Assembly: GCF_032854445.1 (NCBI RefSeq)
Contig: NC_088301.1
Coordinates: forward strand, 29,436,402 to 29,500,401
Length of the DNA stretch: 64,000 bases
Direction of reading: 5' to 3'
Origin: Liolophura sinensis
Taxonomy: Eukaryota; Mollusca; Polyplacophora; Chitonida; Chitonidae
Shown here: one piece after another, positions 49,166-61,924 of the stretch
Position numbering within the stretch: the first letter of the stretch is position 1
Layout of the letters: every line of letters begins with the position of its first letter
Made by a program: the position numbers and the translations under genes
Notes under the pieces: generated by a model
What the model was told of the DNA's origin: nothing
Database searches by the model: none
Seen by the model: only the letters and a program-made list of their open reading frames with translations

Positions 49166-49745
49166 CTGATGGAATGATGGTGAGGCGTTAGGGCTGTATA
49201 TCTTACTCGTATCACTGAACGGTGGTAATTTCTGGAATAATTGTTAGACGGCATGGATTAGGGCTGTATATCTAACTCGTGTCACTGAACGGTGGCAACT
49301 GATGGAATAATTGTTAGGCGCCATGGATTAGGGCTGTATGTCTAACTCGTGTCACTGAACGGTGGCAACCGATGGAATAATTGTTAGGCGCCATGGATTA
49401 GGGCTGTATATCTAACTCGTGTCACTGAACGGTGTCAATTGCTGGAATAATTGTTAGGCGCCGTGGATTAGGGCTGTATATCTAACTCGTGTCACTGAAC
49501 GGTGTCAATTGCTGGAATAATTGTTAGGCGCCGTGGATTAGGGCTGTATGTCTAACTCGTGTCACTGGACGGTGACAATAAATTGAATGATTGTTAGACG
49601 CCTTGGGTTAGGCCTGTATATCTAAGTCATGTCACTGATCGGTGAGAAGTGACTGAATGATTTTTAGATGCCTTGGATTAGGGCTGTATGTCAAATTCGT
49701 GTCACTGAACCCTGTCGAGTGATTGAATGATGGCTAGACACCATC
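49166..49745 (+). repeat. 70-bp tandem array (about eight units)
   Basis: The base after CACTGAAC-type words falls at 49221, 49291, 49361, 49431, 49501, 49571, 49641 and 49711, exactly 70 bases apart. Central units are nearly identical (GGATTAGGGCTGTATATCTA, GAATAATTGTTAGGCGCC), with divergence rising towards both ends, as expected for unequal exchange. Confidence 0.95.
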
Positions 49746-49802
49746 GTCTACTTACTACATTCTCCTTGTCGTATACAAGTACCATATAACTATCAATTTT
49801 GG

Positions 49803-49958
49803 AGGGCGAAAGGCGTTTACGTGATGAATAACTCGGCTCCTTCCTTTTGGCCTAACCCCCTTAACACAACCCCCTTGTTAATAATTATATGCTACACTGA
49901 TTTGTTGAATTAAAAAAAAATGCGGTACACCATCGCATATGAGATATATGCATATATA

Positions 49959-50045
<87 letters not shown>

Positions 50046-50195
50046 ATCAATAATAAATTTAGACATTTTACATTAAATTTAAGCGGTGGCTATTGACTCT
50101 AGCATTATAACTTATGAATAGCATTGTTAATGTATAACTAATTCGTCACTTTTTATCAGTAATAAATTCTAAACACTGACAATTGTTTCATATCT
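49803..50195 (+). repeat. Segmental duplication copy 1 containing (TA)n
   Basis: Similar to 51013-51345 from AGGGCGAAAGG to AACACTGACAATTGTTTCAT. This copy alone carries an 82-bp (TA)n run at 49962-50043. Confidence 0.92.
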
Positions 50196-50239
50196 CGCGA
50201 GTCCAGTACGCTTAGTTCAGACGACAGTTTGTTATGTAT

Positions 50240-50512
50240 TGTATTTGGTTGATTGATGTTTCACGCCGCACTCAAGAATATTTCACTTATACGACAGCCT
50301 CCAGCATAATGGTGGGAGGAAACCGAGCAGAACTCGGTGGGGAAACCCAGGACCATCTGCAGGTACCATCCGCTACAGGACCTTCCCACGTACGGCCGGA
50401 GAGGAAGCCAGCATGAGCTGGATTTGAACTCACAGCGACCGCATTGGGGGGAGGCTCCTTGGTCATTACGCCGCGTTGGCGTGCTAACCCCTTCGGCTAC
50501 GAAGGCCCCCGA
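50240..50512 (-). repeat. SINE family A, near full length, between duplication copies
   Basis: TGATGTTTCACGCCGCACTCA, CATAATGGTGGGAGGAAACC, GAACTCACAGCGACCGCATT and a degenerate minus-strand head GGGGCCTTCGTAGCCGAAGG. Confidence 0.9.
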
Positions 50513-50734
50513 CGACAGTTTGAGTTGCGTCCTTTGTCTACTTACTCATTATGTGGACAATACCACAGCTCGTGCCTACTTGAAGCAAATACACCTGGCT
50601 CATGCTGTCGCTGCATATACTGACCTAGGGCTTACCAGTCCTTGGACGGTGTTCCAGGTGCCGGTTGATGCCTAACAGCTCGGACTACAGCCAACCGGCA
50701 TATGACAAATCTAGTGTCTTGCTCAATTCCAGCT

Positions 50735-50850
50735 CACCCTGGTTGGTTGTGAAAGGAGTAAGGTGGTGAACGGCGACATATTTATCTATCTCTGCCAAGT
50801 TTTTACTCCCATGGTACAGCCTTAAACTCCAATCAAAAAAATAAATAAAC
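50735..50850 (+). repeat. Possible SINE family 2 3' end
   Basis: Weak: AAGGTGGTGAACGGCGAC and ACTCCAATCAAAAAAATAAA resemble the 3' half and tail of family 2. Confidence 0.35.
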
Positions 50851-51012
50851 ACTAACACATAACCAACCACTTGACCATAACACAGCAATTGACATTACGT
50901 ATCATTTCGAGATTTGAAGCGATTTAGCCATCATCATAATTTGTCATGTGCTAATATGATGGGAATAATTTCATGTGGCTCGTAACATTGTCATTCATCT
51001 CAGAGGCTCTTA

Positions 51013-51345
51013 CAGGGCGAAAGGAGTTTCCGTTATGAGTAACTCGGTTCCTTCCTTTGGGCCTAACCCCCTTCACACAACCCCTAGCATCGGTTGATAT
51101 ATTGTTAATAATTATATGTTATACTGATTTGTGGAATTTAAAAAATGCGGTACACTATTTCATATGTGATACATATATGAGGTGCTGTTAAATGAATCAG
51201 TATTAAATTTTGACATTTTACATTAAATTTAAGCAGTGGCTATTTCCTCTAGCATTATAACTTATGAATAGCATTGTTAATGTATAACTAATTCGTCACC
51301 TTGTATCAGTTATAAATTCTAAACACTGACAATTGTTTCATATCT
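51013..51345 (+). repeat. Segmental duplication copy 2 without (TA)n
   Basis: Direct repeat of 49803-50195. At the place of the (TA)n run there is only GATACATATATGAGG. Confidence 0.92.
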
Positions 51346-51689
51346 GCTTTTGAATAACACATAATTTACGCAGTCACAACTGAAAGTTTGATGGCGATGT
51401 AAGTATAATACCATTCACTCTCTTTTAGAAACAGACATGTATTTAATTTGTTGAAGGTGAACGTACAGAGAAGCCTACAGTTTTTTTTATCTGCTTGAAG
51501 GTATTGAAAATCAAAATGTTTGTCTTTCATGCCTTTGTAAAAACAAATATTTCTTATGAGAATCTGTTTGTTGCCTATTTTATTAATGCTTATTTCTTTC
51601 ATGTTATACTTTAAGGATTATGTAGTAATCAGTTCCTTCAAAACAAATTTTGGATTTATCGACTTCGAAGCTGTGTGAACAAAGGTACC

Positions 51690-51920
51690 AGTCAAATACA
51701 TGTCGCGGCCGTGACGTCTACGCTCTGTCCTACGATCCCTTTCTCTCTCAAAGCGGGGAGCCTATCCTGCCAGGACGTCCCACCACAAACCATTGAGCGA
51801 AGAGCCAGTAATCATCTACCTGTAATAGAAAATCATTGGTGGTAATTAGTAGCCGATCTAATCTCTAATATGACAGGTGCTTATTCCACTGACAGGAACT
51901 GAGGGTAGGATACATCGTCA
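51690..51920. promoter_or_regulatory. GC-richer low-repeat island (candidate conserved element)
   Basis: Contains GTGACGTC (CRE-like) near 51710, GGTAATTAG near 51841 and CAGGTG near 51876, with no repeat match. Regulatory role is inference. Confidence 0.3.
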
Positions 51921-52227
51921 CACAACCAATACAGCTTCCAGTATAACATATACAGGGTATTTACAACCTTCACTTATGCGCTGTAAAGGTTTATGAGAAC
52001 TCACTAGCAGATGCCTTATGAGATATAGGGATGTCTACAAAGATTTCCATACACAGTTACAGATATACAATGTGTTTTTGACATGTAAATGAAATCGCAG
52101 TAATATTTTATACGAAAACTGGTCAGTCTGAAGTCTTAGTAATGATTAGATTGCAAGACATTTCAATATACTGTTGCGCAAAATATTTATTTTATTAGTC
52201 AAAATAAGAAATACCATGAAAAGCTCA
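51921..52227. other. Gene-free stretch
   Basis: No supported feature. Confidence 0.45.
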
Positions 52228-52500
52228 GCGGGCCCCGCTTTTTCAGATGGCTAAAGCGCTGGTTCTGGCTCAATGAGACTTTGAAACCCCTTATCCAATC
52301 GTGTCGTGTGTTCGAATCCAGCTCTCGCTGTTTCTCCTACGGTTTTAAGTCAAGACAATTGTCAGCCTCTTGGCGATGGTCGGTGGTATACTCCAGGCAC
52401 ACCGGTTTTCTCTACCCATAAGCCTGGTCGTCGTCATATTTGTGAAAAATTCTTGAACTCCGTTTTAACACAAATCAGTCAATCAATCAATCAACCATCA
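52228..52500 (+). repeat. SINE family 2, best copy (tRNA-like head)
   Basis: Head near 52243 (TTCAGATGGCTAAAGCGCTG), a good B box GTTCGAATCC at 52310, then AGCTCTCGCTG, GGTCGGTGGTATACTCC, 3' domain (GTGAAAAATTCTTGAACTCC) and a (CAAT)n tail. Confidence 0.85.
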
Positions 52501-55430
52501 CGACTGATTGTTGAAACAAAACACTCGCAATTATATTCTGCCTATAGTTTACACCTCGTCTTTCAGTCTATCCATCACTAATGGGTGTTCTTACCTTCTC
52601 TTTTTATTCAAACGGTATATCGTAATTAATTGAAACTGGGTATAATAGTTTCAGCATGGCAAAAAGCAAACCAGATTCGAGTTTTGGACTGTTTCATCCA
52701 CTTTCAACAAAATTACGGCTATACTTTATCCGAACTTGTTTCAGAATTGTTGGTTATTATAAACTGAAACTTGACAGATAACTTTACCGAGATAAGCTAC
52801 GGCCTTGACACATGAATTAGAAACGCTAATTTCTAAAGTAAGCCAAACCGCAACGTGTGACAGCTATGTGGAAATATTTGTACGTGAATAGTGTTCACTA
52901 ACTTGTCATGTTATATTGTAATATGTGGCGCATTCATACGGTTGAAAGCTATCACTTGGTGTACAATGCTTTCCACAGACCAAAATTACATCAGCGTGAC
53001 TAGAAATATCCTTTTTTCGATTTTATGACTTTACATAGCGCCTACGCGGATATAAACTCGCTTCAGCGCGTGTTTGAATCTCTGAAGTCACAGTTTTACA
53101 ACAGGGAAAAAATTAGTAACGCAGAACTGATTAAAGATGTTGCCATCTGAATGTCACAGCTTTTAGGCAGATTCGCTTCTTGATGTGCACAGTTCCTTGC
53201 ACCGGTGCCGAATCTTACCTTTACCATATCGGGTCGTTTATCCTACTGAATGATGTTTTGGTGATGTGCATATCTGTGAATAATATTAACCTCTTAACTG
53301 TAGATTGATTTGGCTGTTAATACCCAGTGTCTACGTGTGCTGTTGAATGTCCTTTAAACAGTGTTTTGACGAATTTCTTTGTATCGGTGTCTATCTTTTA
53401 TATACACGAAGTCAGTTTGGGAGTTTAATGAAGAGTGGTATACCGAGATATACCTCCATTTACTGTGCGCGATCTTGGACCATTGTTATCCGAAAAGATA
53501 TAAAAACAAAGGCGCCAGGAGTAGGTAAAACCCACATAGAAAACTGAAGTACAAGAACAAGTACACGAAGAAGTACACCATACAAAACCAGAATAAATTT
53601 TGGTGTAAAAATGGCGTTACACGATCAGACAGGTGGGCATGCCAGCTAAACTCAAGCATTTACCCTGTCGGTCAAAATCGTGTCTAGCCAATGTGTCAAA
53701 ATCTGAAAACGACTATCTAGGTAGAATGTGCGTCAATTAGCGCCACCGGTAACTTGTTTGTTAGCCAACGTACATGTTTTTAGAGGTGATCCATGCAGAT
53801 ATAGCAATGTTATAACACAGGTTCATACCAAGTTGCATACATGCTCTTCAACCAGTCATATTTCTGTCAGTCTGACGATATGCTGCTTCAATGAGTAGGT
53901 ACTATGGACAAACTTTTTTATTTCTTTGATTTTTGTTTTATGTCAAGCTTCCAGAACATTTCTCTGAAATGTGCCATTCGTGTGATTAAAGATCCCCGGT
54001 CATTGCTTAAGGCCAATTAAACACAACAATTTTCATAGTTTATCAGACCACACAAACATCTAACAAATCAATGTCACGTTTCCACTGCAGCCAAACTTTC
54101 TGTAAACAGGTTGATTTTTCAGTTTGGCCTGATTTTGTCAATATTTTTTAATCAAAATTCATATCAAAGGCGAGTTTTCCATTAACACGTTGAAATGACA
54201 TTTTGCTCATATTTTTGATTTAAAATCTCATAAATGACTATGAATCAAGATTTCATTTTTTTGCAGTTCTTTCTTGAAAATTCAGATAGTTTTGCAAATT
54301 CGCACCTCTAATTGTTTTCCCAGCGATGTTTTCAGTAATGGTTGTTTATATTTTTCATGATGTGGAAGTACATTACATTTTCAGCGCTTTTACATCGGTC
54401 ATCGCCAATAGACCAGAACTCTCTAAAGCTAAGGGTAGTTCGGCGTGAACCAAATACTCCAAATATAAAAGACTCGACTTGAACTATCGTCCAGAATATC
54501 TAAAACAGAGACAATATGATTGGTAAAAAATAAGCCACTGACTGAAGCGAGGCCGTATACATACTGCTCACTTATTTAGCCTACGTGGTTTGTTATTTTC
54601 CCAGAAAAGGTTGTGCAGAACAAATAATGTTATTCTTGAATAACACAATACGTAGAAAGAATCTTTTAGTTGTTTTTCAATTTGAAAACATTTGTCTCGG
54701 ATTGAATTGCTAAGGCAGAAACTGAAAACGCAAATATGGAATACACACATAACCTACACCAGACTCACAAGCCTAGCATTTTTCGATAATATTTTGTAAC
54801 AAAGCCTATTTTTTTAAGAATTTGTTTCTGATTATGTACAATTTAAAACGAATTTTGAGATCCATCACAACATTTTATAAGTAATGTTCACACGGAAATA
54901 GTACATGCTTAAGATGCCCGAACTGACTATGTTTTAACACATATAATCAGGCTTGGTGGGACAGGTAGATTACACTGATGTGTAGAAGAGCTAGGTGTAT
55001 AGATAATTATAAAATTGGGCAGGTGCGTGAAGACTATTGACACCTTTACCACGGGGTTCCAACAGTTTGGATTCAGGGAACACTTTACCCTTGGATACCG
55101 TGCTAAAGCGTCCGTGTGTGCACCTGCTCCGAGCTGTATACGAGCTCTTTTATTGGCTTCTCAGCTATAGGTGTGTGTGTTGCCCGGTGGTATCGTACAT
55201 ACCTATATCTCCCATACCTATCAATGTGACCAGAAATATTCACACGCTTGAAGGAACCGTAATGCGTCATACTTACACACCACCCACCCACCCCTTACCC
55301 ATAACGGTTCACTTTTGTCGGACAATTCCAGGACGGGACCCAGTATTTAACACGCTCCCAAAAGGTGGAATTCGACCTGAGCGATGCTGCAGCTATGGTA
55401 TGCTGTACAGTGTTAATTAGACGAAAGACG
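52501..55430. other. Gene-free stretch before the NOL4 homologue
   Basis: About 2.9 kb of AT-rich DNA without a recognised repeat family or exon. Confidence 0.5.
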
Positions 55431-55719
55431 GGCGGAGGCCGTCGGTGGTTGGTCGCAAGCTTGGGCTGGGCCACATCAGTTGCAGCCGGCATACAGACGT
55501 GAGAACGCTAATTGATGTGGCACGAACACATCCTGGTCTCCGATCGGGTTTAGGTTCCTGGGCGTAAATTGGAGACATCCTAGCAGAAGCGCCGATTTGT
55601 CGGCTACAGTGGTCTGCAGTCAGCCGGCCAGACAGGCGCCCAGTCCTTCCCTACGCTGTACTGAGCTTTAGCCCCAAACGGGATAAGGCCCGGCCGGACG
55701 CTTGGAAGAAGTTCTAGCG
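55431..55719 (+). promoter_or_regulatory. GC-rich leader/promoter region of the NOL4 homologue
   Basis: GC content rises sharply just before the coding exon (GACGGGCGGAGGCC at 55428 is GC-box-like). An in-frame TAA at 55684 means translation cannot begin further upstream in this exon. No TATA element stands out, and the transcription start is unknown. Confidence 0.4.
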
Positions 55720-56064
55720 ATGTCGACCACCCCGTCCTCGGCAGACCTGACTTCGGACATGTGTCCTGTGAAAGACAGCTTAGCCAACAACGGCTGCAGC
55801 GACCCACAAGATTTGCCCGAAAACAAAATGAGCATGTTTCAAACTTTTCAGTCGTGGGCATTGCGGAACTACGGGGACAGTGGGAAGACAAAAACGGTGA
55901 CGAGAAGGAAATACGAGCGTATCATTAAAATATTGAACGGTGAAGAACAATCTACCGCGGAAAATTCCAAATTTCGTTTTTGGGTTAAGGCCAAAGGATT
56001 TCGTGTCGGTGGTGACAGAGAAGATGGAACCATGGGCTTTTTACACGTGCCAACCAGAGGACAC
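55720..56064 (+). CDS. NOL4: NOL4/NOL4L homologue, first coding exon (partial gene)
   Basis: This exon encodes 115 residues and ends with a clean donor CAC|GTAAGT in phase 0. A poorly conserved N-terminus (1-36) is followed by the signature FQSWALRNYGDSGKTKTVTR and then KYERIIKILNGEE, FRFWVKAKGF and FLHVPTRGH. This matches the start of vertebrate nucleolar protein 4 and its paralogue NOL4L, whose first conserved block is nearly the same (YGDSGKTKTVTRKKYE, FWVKSKGF). The biochemical role of the family is poorly defined; vertebrate NOL4 is reported as nuclear/nucleolar. ATG 55720 is the first after the in-frame TAA at 55684; ATG 55828, just before the conserved block, is an alternative. Later conserved exons were not found to the right edge, so the gene continues beyond it with a first intron of at least 7.9 kb. 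Confidence 0.87.
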
Positions 56065-58418
56065 GTAAGTCAATTTTGTCCATTCTATATACCTTAGAGC
56101 CGACTATGTTGTTATCAATAGGTGTACTAAAACTTTGTACTTGAGTGTAGGTTCATTTGTGCAGAATTTCCGGATTTATAAAACATCCAACAGTTTATTT
56201 TCCAACTTAAATTAAATGATCATTATACCGATAGTGGTAAATGTACTGTACTAATTAGCATTTACAATGTACATGTAGATTTTGCTACATTTTATGGAAG
56301 TAGGCCGCCAGTGTTCTCTCACTGCCAATGTATGCACAAAACCGAATGTCTCAAGGTAAGTGCTTGACACTTTTCATGCATGTGGTGCAGTCTGCGTACC
56401 AAAGGGTTCGTGTCTATGGGTTGCTGTGTTGACTTGATATCGAACCTAAGCCCTGTACCTTTTGGTGGGGAATCCCACGTGAGTACTAGATGCCAAACCG
56501 TCTCCTGGTGACATTACGGTGTGCGCCAACCCCAATTCTACTTCTGTTCGCGTCTGTTAGAATCAACTCTCAGGAGAACCAAGAAACGATTTTTAATTTT
56601 TTTCTTCTAAAGCTTATTTAAAAAGCTGGAAACAGGCTATGCCCGAAAAAAATACACAGTAGCTTAGTTGAATGGCGTTGTATATCGGACATTTGGCGGA
56701 GTTTCTCCCTGACAAATTCAATCCTAGTCCGTCCCACTGACGGCTTGGATCAATACAGGCATATTTGGCTAGTTCCAGCACTAGCGATACCTCGGACCAC
56801 AGTCTTCTACTTCTTCATGCATGCAATGACAGCCCAGAGGTAAGAGCTAGCGGTCGATATGAAGATTTGAAGCCCCACAGACGACCCTTCATCATTCGCC
56901 CGCCAGATAATGAAGAAATGTTAGCGGACTTCACGTTTTTTTTTTACATCTGTTACGTGAAAGAAATTGCGGTGTTGCATGCCATCTCCGCGCCCTTTCT
57001 TTACGCGCCGTTTTTCTTCAGTTTGGACAACAGAACAGCTGGTTTAAACTTTAGCGCATATGTAAAACCCGCATGTTTTCTTTTTGCCACCAGTGCAACA
57101 CTTTCCTACGTTCTTGGAAATGGTTTTGCCATGGTAAAATGGAGAAAAAAAGAATTTCACAAAACTTTTATTTTAATATTTGAATCCTGCATAGCCCTAC
57201 TTCCCATGGGAGAACGACTAGTAGGGAGTTAAAATCATATTCACGCCTAATCGACGTAAATTTATTATTTTTACCGAAAGGCGCTGGCTTGGCACAGGAC
57301 GCAAGTTTGAGCTCACCTTGTGGCCAGTCGGTGGGGAATCGATGCAAAGTCTGCAAGCCGCGTTCACACAGGCCGTGCTAGGAAATGAACTTTGGGGGAG
57401 ATTTACTCTGCGTCCATGCTCCCTAGAGCTTGTCACATCCAGGGGCACTTTTGACCAGAATACAATCTTTTGGAAGGTGATGGGGCGACGAGAATGGACA
57501 GGGATGAATCAGCTGTGCTGTCAGCTCTAGGCGGGACACTTGCCATGAATCACCATATAATTTGCTAGAGTACCTTTGCTTTCATTTTAGCAATATATAG
57601 ATCGAGCTTTGAAGCCACATTGTTTTTTGATTTTGAAGACAATGTTTGGAAGAAACATGCGTTTTCTGTATGGACTTGAATTGTTACAAACTGCAAAGTG
57701 CTCCATCGTTGAACCCTTACTATTCTACGTTAGGAAAAAGAGAGGAGAAAGACATTTTCTTGATTGATCAATGAACAGGGATACTGTTTTAAAATTAGCG
57801 TTAAAATCACAATAAGAAGATACTTAGGTGGCAGATTTTACAGATTTGTGCATTGGCAACTTCTAAATCAGGTACGGTTAGACGTTTTTCTAAACACAGG
57901 ATGCAACGCGGTGAATTTCACACGTATTATTCTTTTGTTTCAGAATTCGAACAGGACGCTATCTTTGTTACGTCCTTCTGTCTCTCTTAAATTCATTTTG
58001 TCCTCGTTTGCTTAGAACTGGCTGCTTCATTTACCAACAGCTTACCACAAAGGTACAACATTATAACATTTTCCATTTTAAAATAATAGCCAACTCTGTA
58101 ATTTTAGCTTGTGCACCTTGTTAAGCTTTGTTAATAAAATTCCACGTCGCATGGGTTTACAGAGTCCATGTGTCTGCACAGACATGGATAGGTTTGATGC
58201 AATTTTTACTCAGAATTTAGGCTATTTCCTTCTAGTTGGTGTGTAGAAATTAAGTAGAAAACTGCTGTTGAAATAAATAGAATAATGAAAAACCCAAAAA
58301 GAAAAAAAAAAAAACAAAAAAACACCTAAAGAGTAACTGTAACGCTTTTTTATCATAATATCTAACAAATGTATGTATGGCCATTGCCCTCTTCAAAATT
58401 TAGGTGTCCCTATAAGAA
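56065..58418 (+). other. NOL4 homologue intron 1, proximal part
   Basis: It holds a 155-codon open frame at 56765-57232 with no ATG start or recognised homology (see rejected items) and no repeat family. Otherwise AT-rich. Confidence 0.45.
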
Positions 58419-58502
58419 AATTTATTTATTTGATTGTTGTTTATGTCATACTCGAGAATTCATTTATAGGATGATTGTCATTTTTATGGGTGGGGGAAAC
58501 GG
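58419..58502 (-). repeat. SINE 3' fragment
   Basis: TTTATTTATTTGATTGTTGTT then TATGTCATACTCGAGAATTC is a degraded family A 3' domain. Confidence 0.65.
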
Positions 58503-58769
58503 GAGTTACTCAGAAGTATGTCCTCATGGCTCTTAAGGTTTGTAAAACTGATTTAAAATATTCAGATATGCGTTATACCTATTCGTGTCAGTGTGAACGT
58601 GAGCACCCAGTATAGCAACAGCTGAGTTCGATGGGACACTGCGGCTTCCACCATATCTAACCATGTATAGGACAGAGGTGAGTGTCTGGGAGCAGGAATG
58701 TTTGCTGGTTTGCTGGTGTACCACGCCTTTTATCTTGCCCCTCCCATCAGTAAGCCTGTGAATCAATCG

Positions 58770-59800
58770 AGGGTGAAGAAGTGGAAATCAAAGGCTATGT
58801 GTCTACACCTGTGAACGGCAGCCTCTTAGAGAATGTCGACTATCCTGTGCATTGTGCGGTGAGCTTTGTGTACTCGCCAAGGGGAAATACCGGTGGCTGG
58901 TTATTATGGCGATGTACATACGAGTCCCAGTAGTTTCCATGGTAACGCGCTATGATTACAGCTTTTACGTGGCTGAAGAATTTAAGCTAATTAGGCACCT
59001 TAGGACGTTTTGTTCAACACGATAGCTAGCTGGCGTTTCGGAGAGCTACGATCGGCCGAGTGCATTGCCTCCCTAGATGACGATGTTTTAGCTGGAAGGC
59101 CCTCTAAGAGAAAGATGTAAAGAAAAACGAAAAGAAAAAAAAACAGGCCTAACCATTAAATTGCTCTTCGTTCATGGCTCGGCTTGTATGCATGGGGTGG
59201 GGCGTACACGTGAAGCCAGCTAGTCACTGGTACCTTGCACACAACAAACCAAGGATGGGATTGTCAATAACTTGAACTGGGGGCGATGGCGATCCATCCC
59301 GAATCTTTGGAGAGTTCCATCAGGAGTGTAAGGACAAGACAATAGACATGGTCTTGGGCTGTCACGTTTCATAACATTATACTCTTCTACATCCAAACCC
59401 CATCATCTTGTCACCATGGTAACTGGGACAGCGCTATCCGGTGAGCTCTGCTGGGACTAGCCGACTCTTCCAGCATCTGCCAGTGGCACAGCGAAATCTA
59501 ATGAATTCTTTAGGTCCGCCCCGGGCCATCCCCGTGCCGAGGTCTCTTCTTATCAAAGCTACCCTCCAATTATAATCCACAATGGTCCCATGAAGGAGAC
59601 GTCGGTGGAAAAGCAGGCCGGCAATCACCGGACGCCGACGCCGGGCAAAGTCTTGTCTGAAGGACATTGCAGACTGGTTCCGTCTTCTGTGATCTTCAAC
59701 ATGTCTTCGTGTCGCCGGCCCCTGTCCCGCACATAGATTTATACCTCTCCGGACGTCTGCATCCACAACCCTTGTCTGCATCCACTGTCCTGTGCGTTCA
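58770..59800. promoter_or_regulatory. GC-rich intronic islands with two X-box palindromes
   Basis: Two GC-richer blocks flank an A-rich gap at 59110-59150. GTTTCCATGGTAAC at 58933-58946 and GTCACCATGGTAAC at 59410-59423 fit or nearly fit the RFX X-box (GTNRCC, 0-3 bases, RGYAAC). ATCAAAGG near 58788 is TCF-like and AAGCTAATTAGGC near 58983 is homeodomain-like. A cis-regulatory role is inference. Confidence 0.4.
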
Positions 59801-60039
59801 CCCTTTCACAAAAACATAGATGTACATATCCATGAGGGATAATCTATTTCTGTTAAGTTCTTTGTCCCTTACAGTTTAATAGCAATTGATTTCGAAGATA
59901 TTGTGTAGAGTTCTCCACGGTTTGGGGCTCTTCAGAAGCATCCTTGGTGGTGTAAAATTTTAAGTGTCGATGTTTTTTTGTAACTGTTCGTTTTTCACGG
60001 GCTTGGTGTCAAATCAATGTTGCGTTTACCATTTTTTGT

Positions 60040-60160
60040 TCGTGTGACAACAGTGCCTCATTACACCAGGCCGAATATTTTTAGTGCTGCCTCACTAGTA
60101 GGCCATGTCAAAAGACATCAAACATGACGCATTTCCCATGAACACTATATTTATATACAT
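60040..60160 (-). repeat. SINE family B fragment, heavily diverged
   Basis: AGTGCTGCCTCACTAGTAGG, CATGTCAAAAGACATCAAAC and ATGACGCATTTCCCATGAAC follow the family B body order weakly. Confidence 0.45.
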
Positions 60161-61924
60161 GACTGTCATGACATGACTGTCCAGTATTTGATAAATGCCC
60201 CTTTAGTACGATTGCCCATTTTCAAATCAGGTTGAACCTGAGTTTCCATCTTACTACACGTTTGCTTGTCCTTAAACTCATTTTCTCATATTTAATTTTT
60301 GACACAGAATCTAGTATTCTCATAAATGATTTTAAACAACTGTTGATGAAGTACAGCTCTAGGATCAGATGCCAGTCAGCGTCTCGGATAGCACATCTGC
60401 TCTCGACTCACCTGACCAACGACTGTTAGTGGACGAAGCATAGATCAACCTCAGCTCCCTTCTCGTTATTGATTTTTTCTGTCGCCATATCGATATTGTC
60501 ATTCATCTATATATAAGTATATATCCACACATATACATGCTGGTATTCAACCAAATTCTCCAAAATTTTTTATATAAACTTTCTAGACAATTTTGTGTAC
60601 TTAAGGAAGTTGATTTCAGACTTTACATTGGCTACAAGAACATTTGTTCAAAAAGTGCTTACTTTCCCCCCATAGTTATTTGCTTTTTGCTCACCTATCA
60701 CAATCGTTTTTCGAAGGGTAGTAATTAGCCCATGCTCATAGTGATTGTTTATCTTTGTCCTTCCGTGACGAACTGCTAATTCCAGACCATAGATAACAAA
60801 GCTTGGTTTTCTCGTTCAAGACCCAAAGCGCCATGCTGGGTACCTCTGTGAACAACGATGCTAATAATTACCTAGAGGTAATGAATGTAATCCGTTAAAC
60901 GGTACCAGTAAAAATCAAATAAGCTTGATGATGTAAATAGTTTAATTTTTAGCACTTTCATGTTTTCTAGTATAAACCAGAATTGTTTACATGCGTTTTT
61001 AGGCTTGTCAAAATAGTAATAATAGCAACACAGCGCCTATTCCTTTCATTTCCGTATCCTCTTTCGAAGCGGAGTTCAACTCGCTGCCCTCTTACTAATA
61101 TACAGCTGGACTTTTTTGAGGTTTCTAATGATAGATTCACCTCTTTGTGTCTACTTTATTGTTTCATGGATGTACAACTAAAGGAAAGGTTTCACAGGTA
61201 AATATCATAATTACAAAATATTTTATCAGTCTAACATATTTCTAAAGCCCACTGTTATGCTAAGTAATTGATCTGCTCATTACCATGACTCGATCAACAT
61301 AAATGTTCCTCGTATATACAATTTTTGAACGAAAAAATATAAGAGCTCAAGAAGTTAAAGTTAACATTGAACCGTTTTCTGATATTCATGTTATCCCGTT
61401 CAGAATTCTTGACATGCATGGAAACTCTCTTCCATTTCACGGCCTGCAAAATTCGATTTCAAAGCATGCATGTAATCGCAGTGCAGTTTCGGGACATGCG
61501 TATAAGTCGGTTCTATTTCCAAACGCACATGTAATCCTGGTTTGGTATCCATAAAATCGGCATTTGGCGTGCTTGGAAATCTCTTCGACAACTTATGTCT
61601 GCATAGTGTGAGGTGGCAGGGATAAACGGCAATGTTGTCTGGAATTTACCAGCGCCCGTTGCACACTCTCTCAAGGCTGTCCTTTACTCAAGGCTATTTT
61701 TCGATACACTGTAATCATACAAGGCCGGATTCAACGCATTGCCCTCTGCTGGAATATAGGTGAAGGATGAATCTGTGGTAGAGACATCGGGCCTGGCTTT
61801 TATCTTGATATATTTAAATAGAAGCCCGTCATAGACACCCCAAATTAAAAACTGGGTTTTTGCCTTTCCAGGTGTGTCTTGCCTTAGACAAAGGACAGAC
61901 AACTGGAACAGCATCTTTGTTCGC
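60161..61924 (+). other. NOL4 intron 1, no feature seen
   Basis: AT-rich; short open frames only, none with splice or homology support. Confidence 0.45.

Noticed and set aside
56765-57232. A 155-codon open frame on + in the NOL4 intron, with acceptor-like and donor-like sites near 56760 and 56840
   Set aside because: It begins at TTG rather than ATG, has no recognisable domain, and nothing matches NOL4 exons. It may be chance or decayed repeat sequence. RNA evidence or a protein search would decide.
59434-59781. A 115-codon Arg-rich frame on the minus strand
   Set aside because: GC-rich noncoding island lacking stops; no recognised domain and no splice context.
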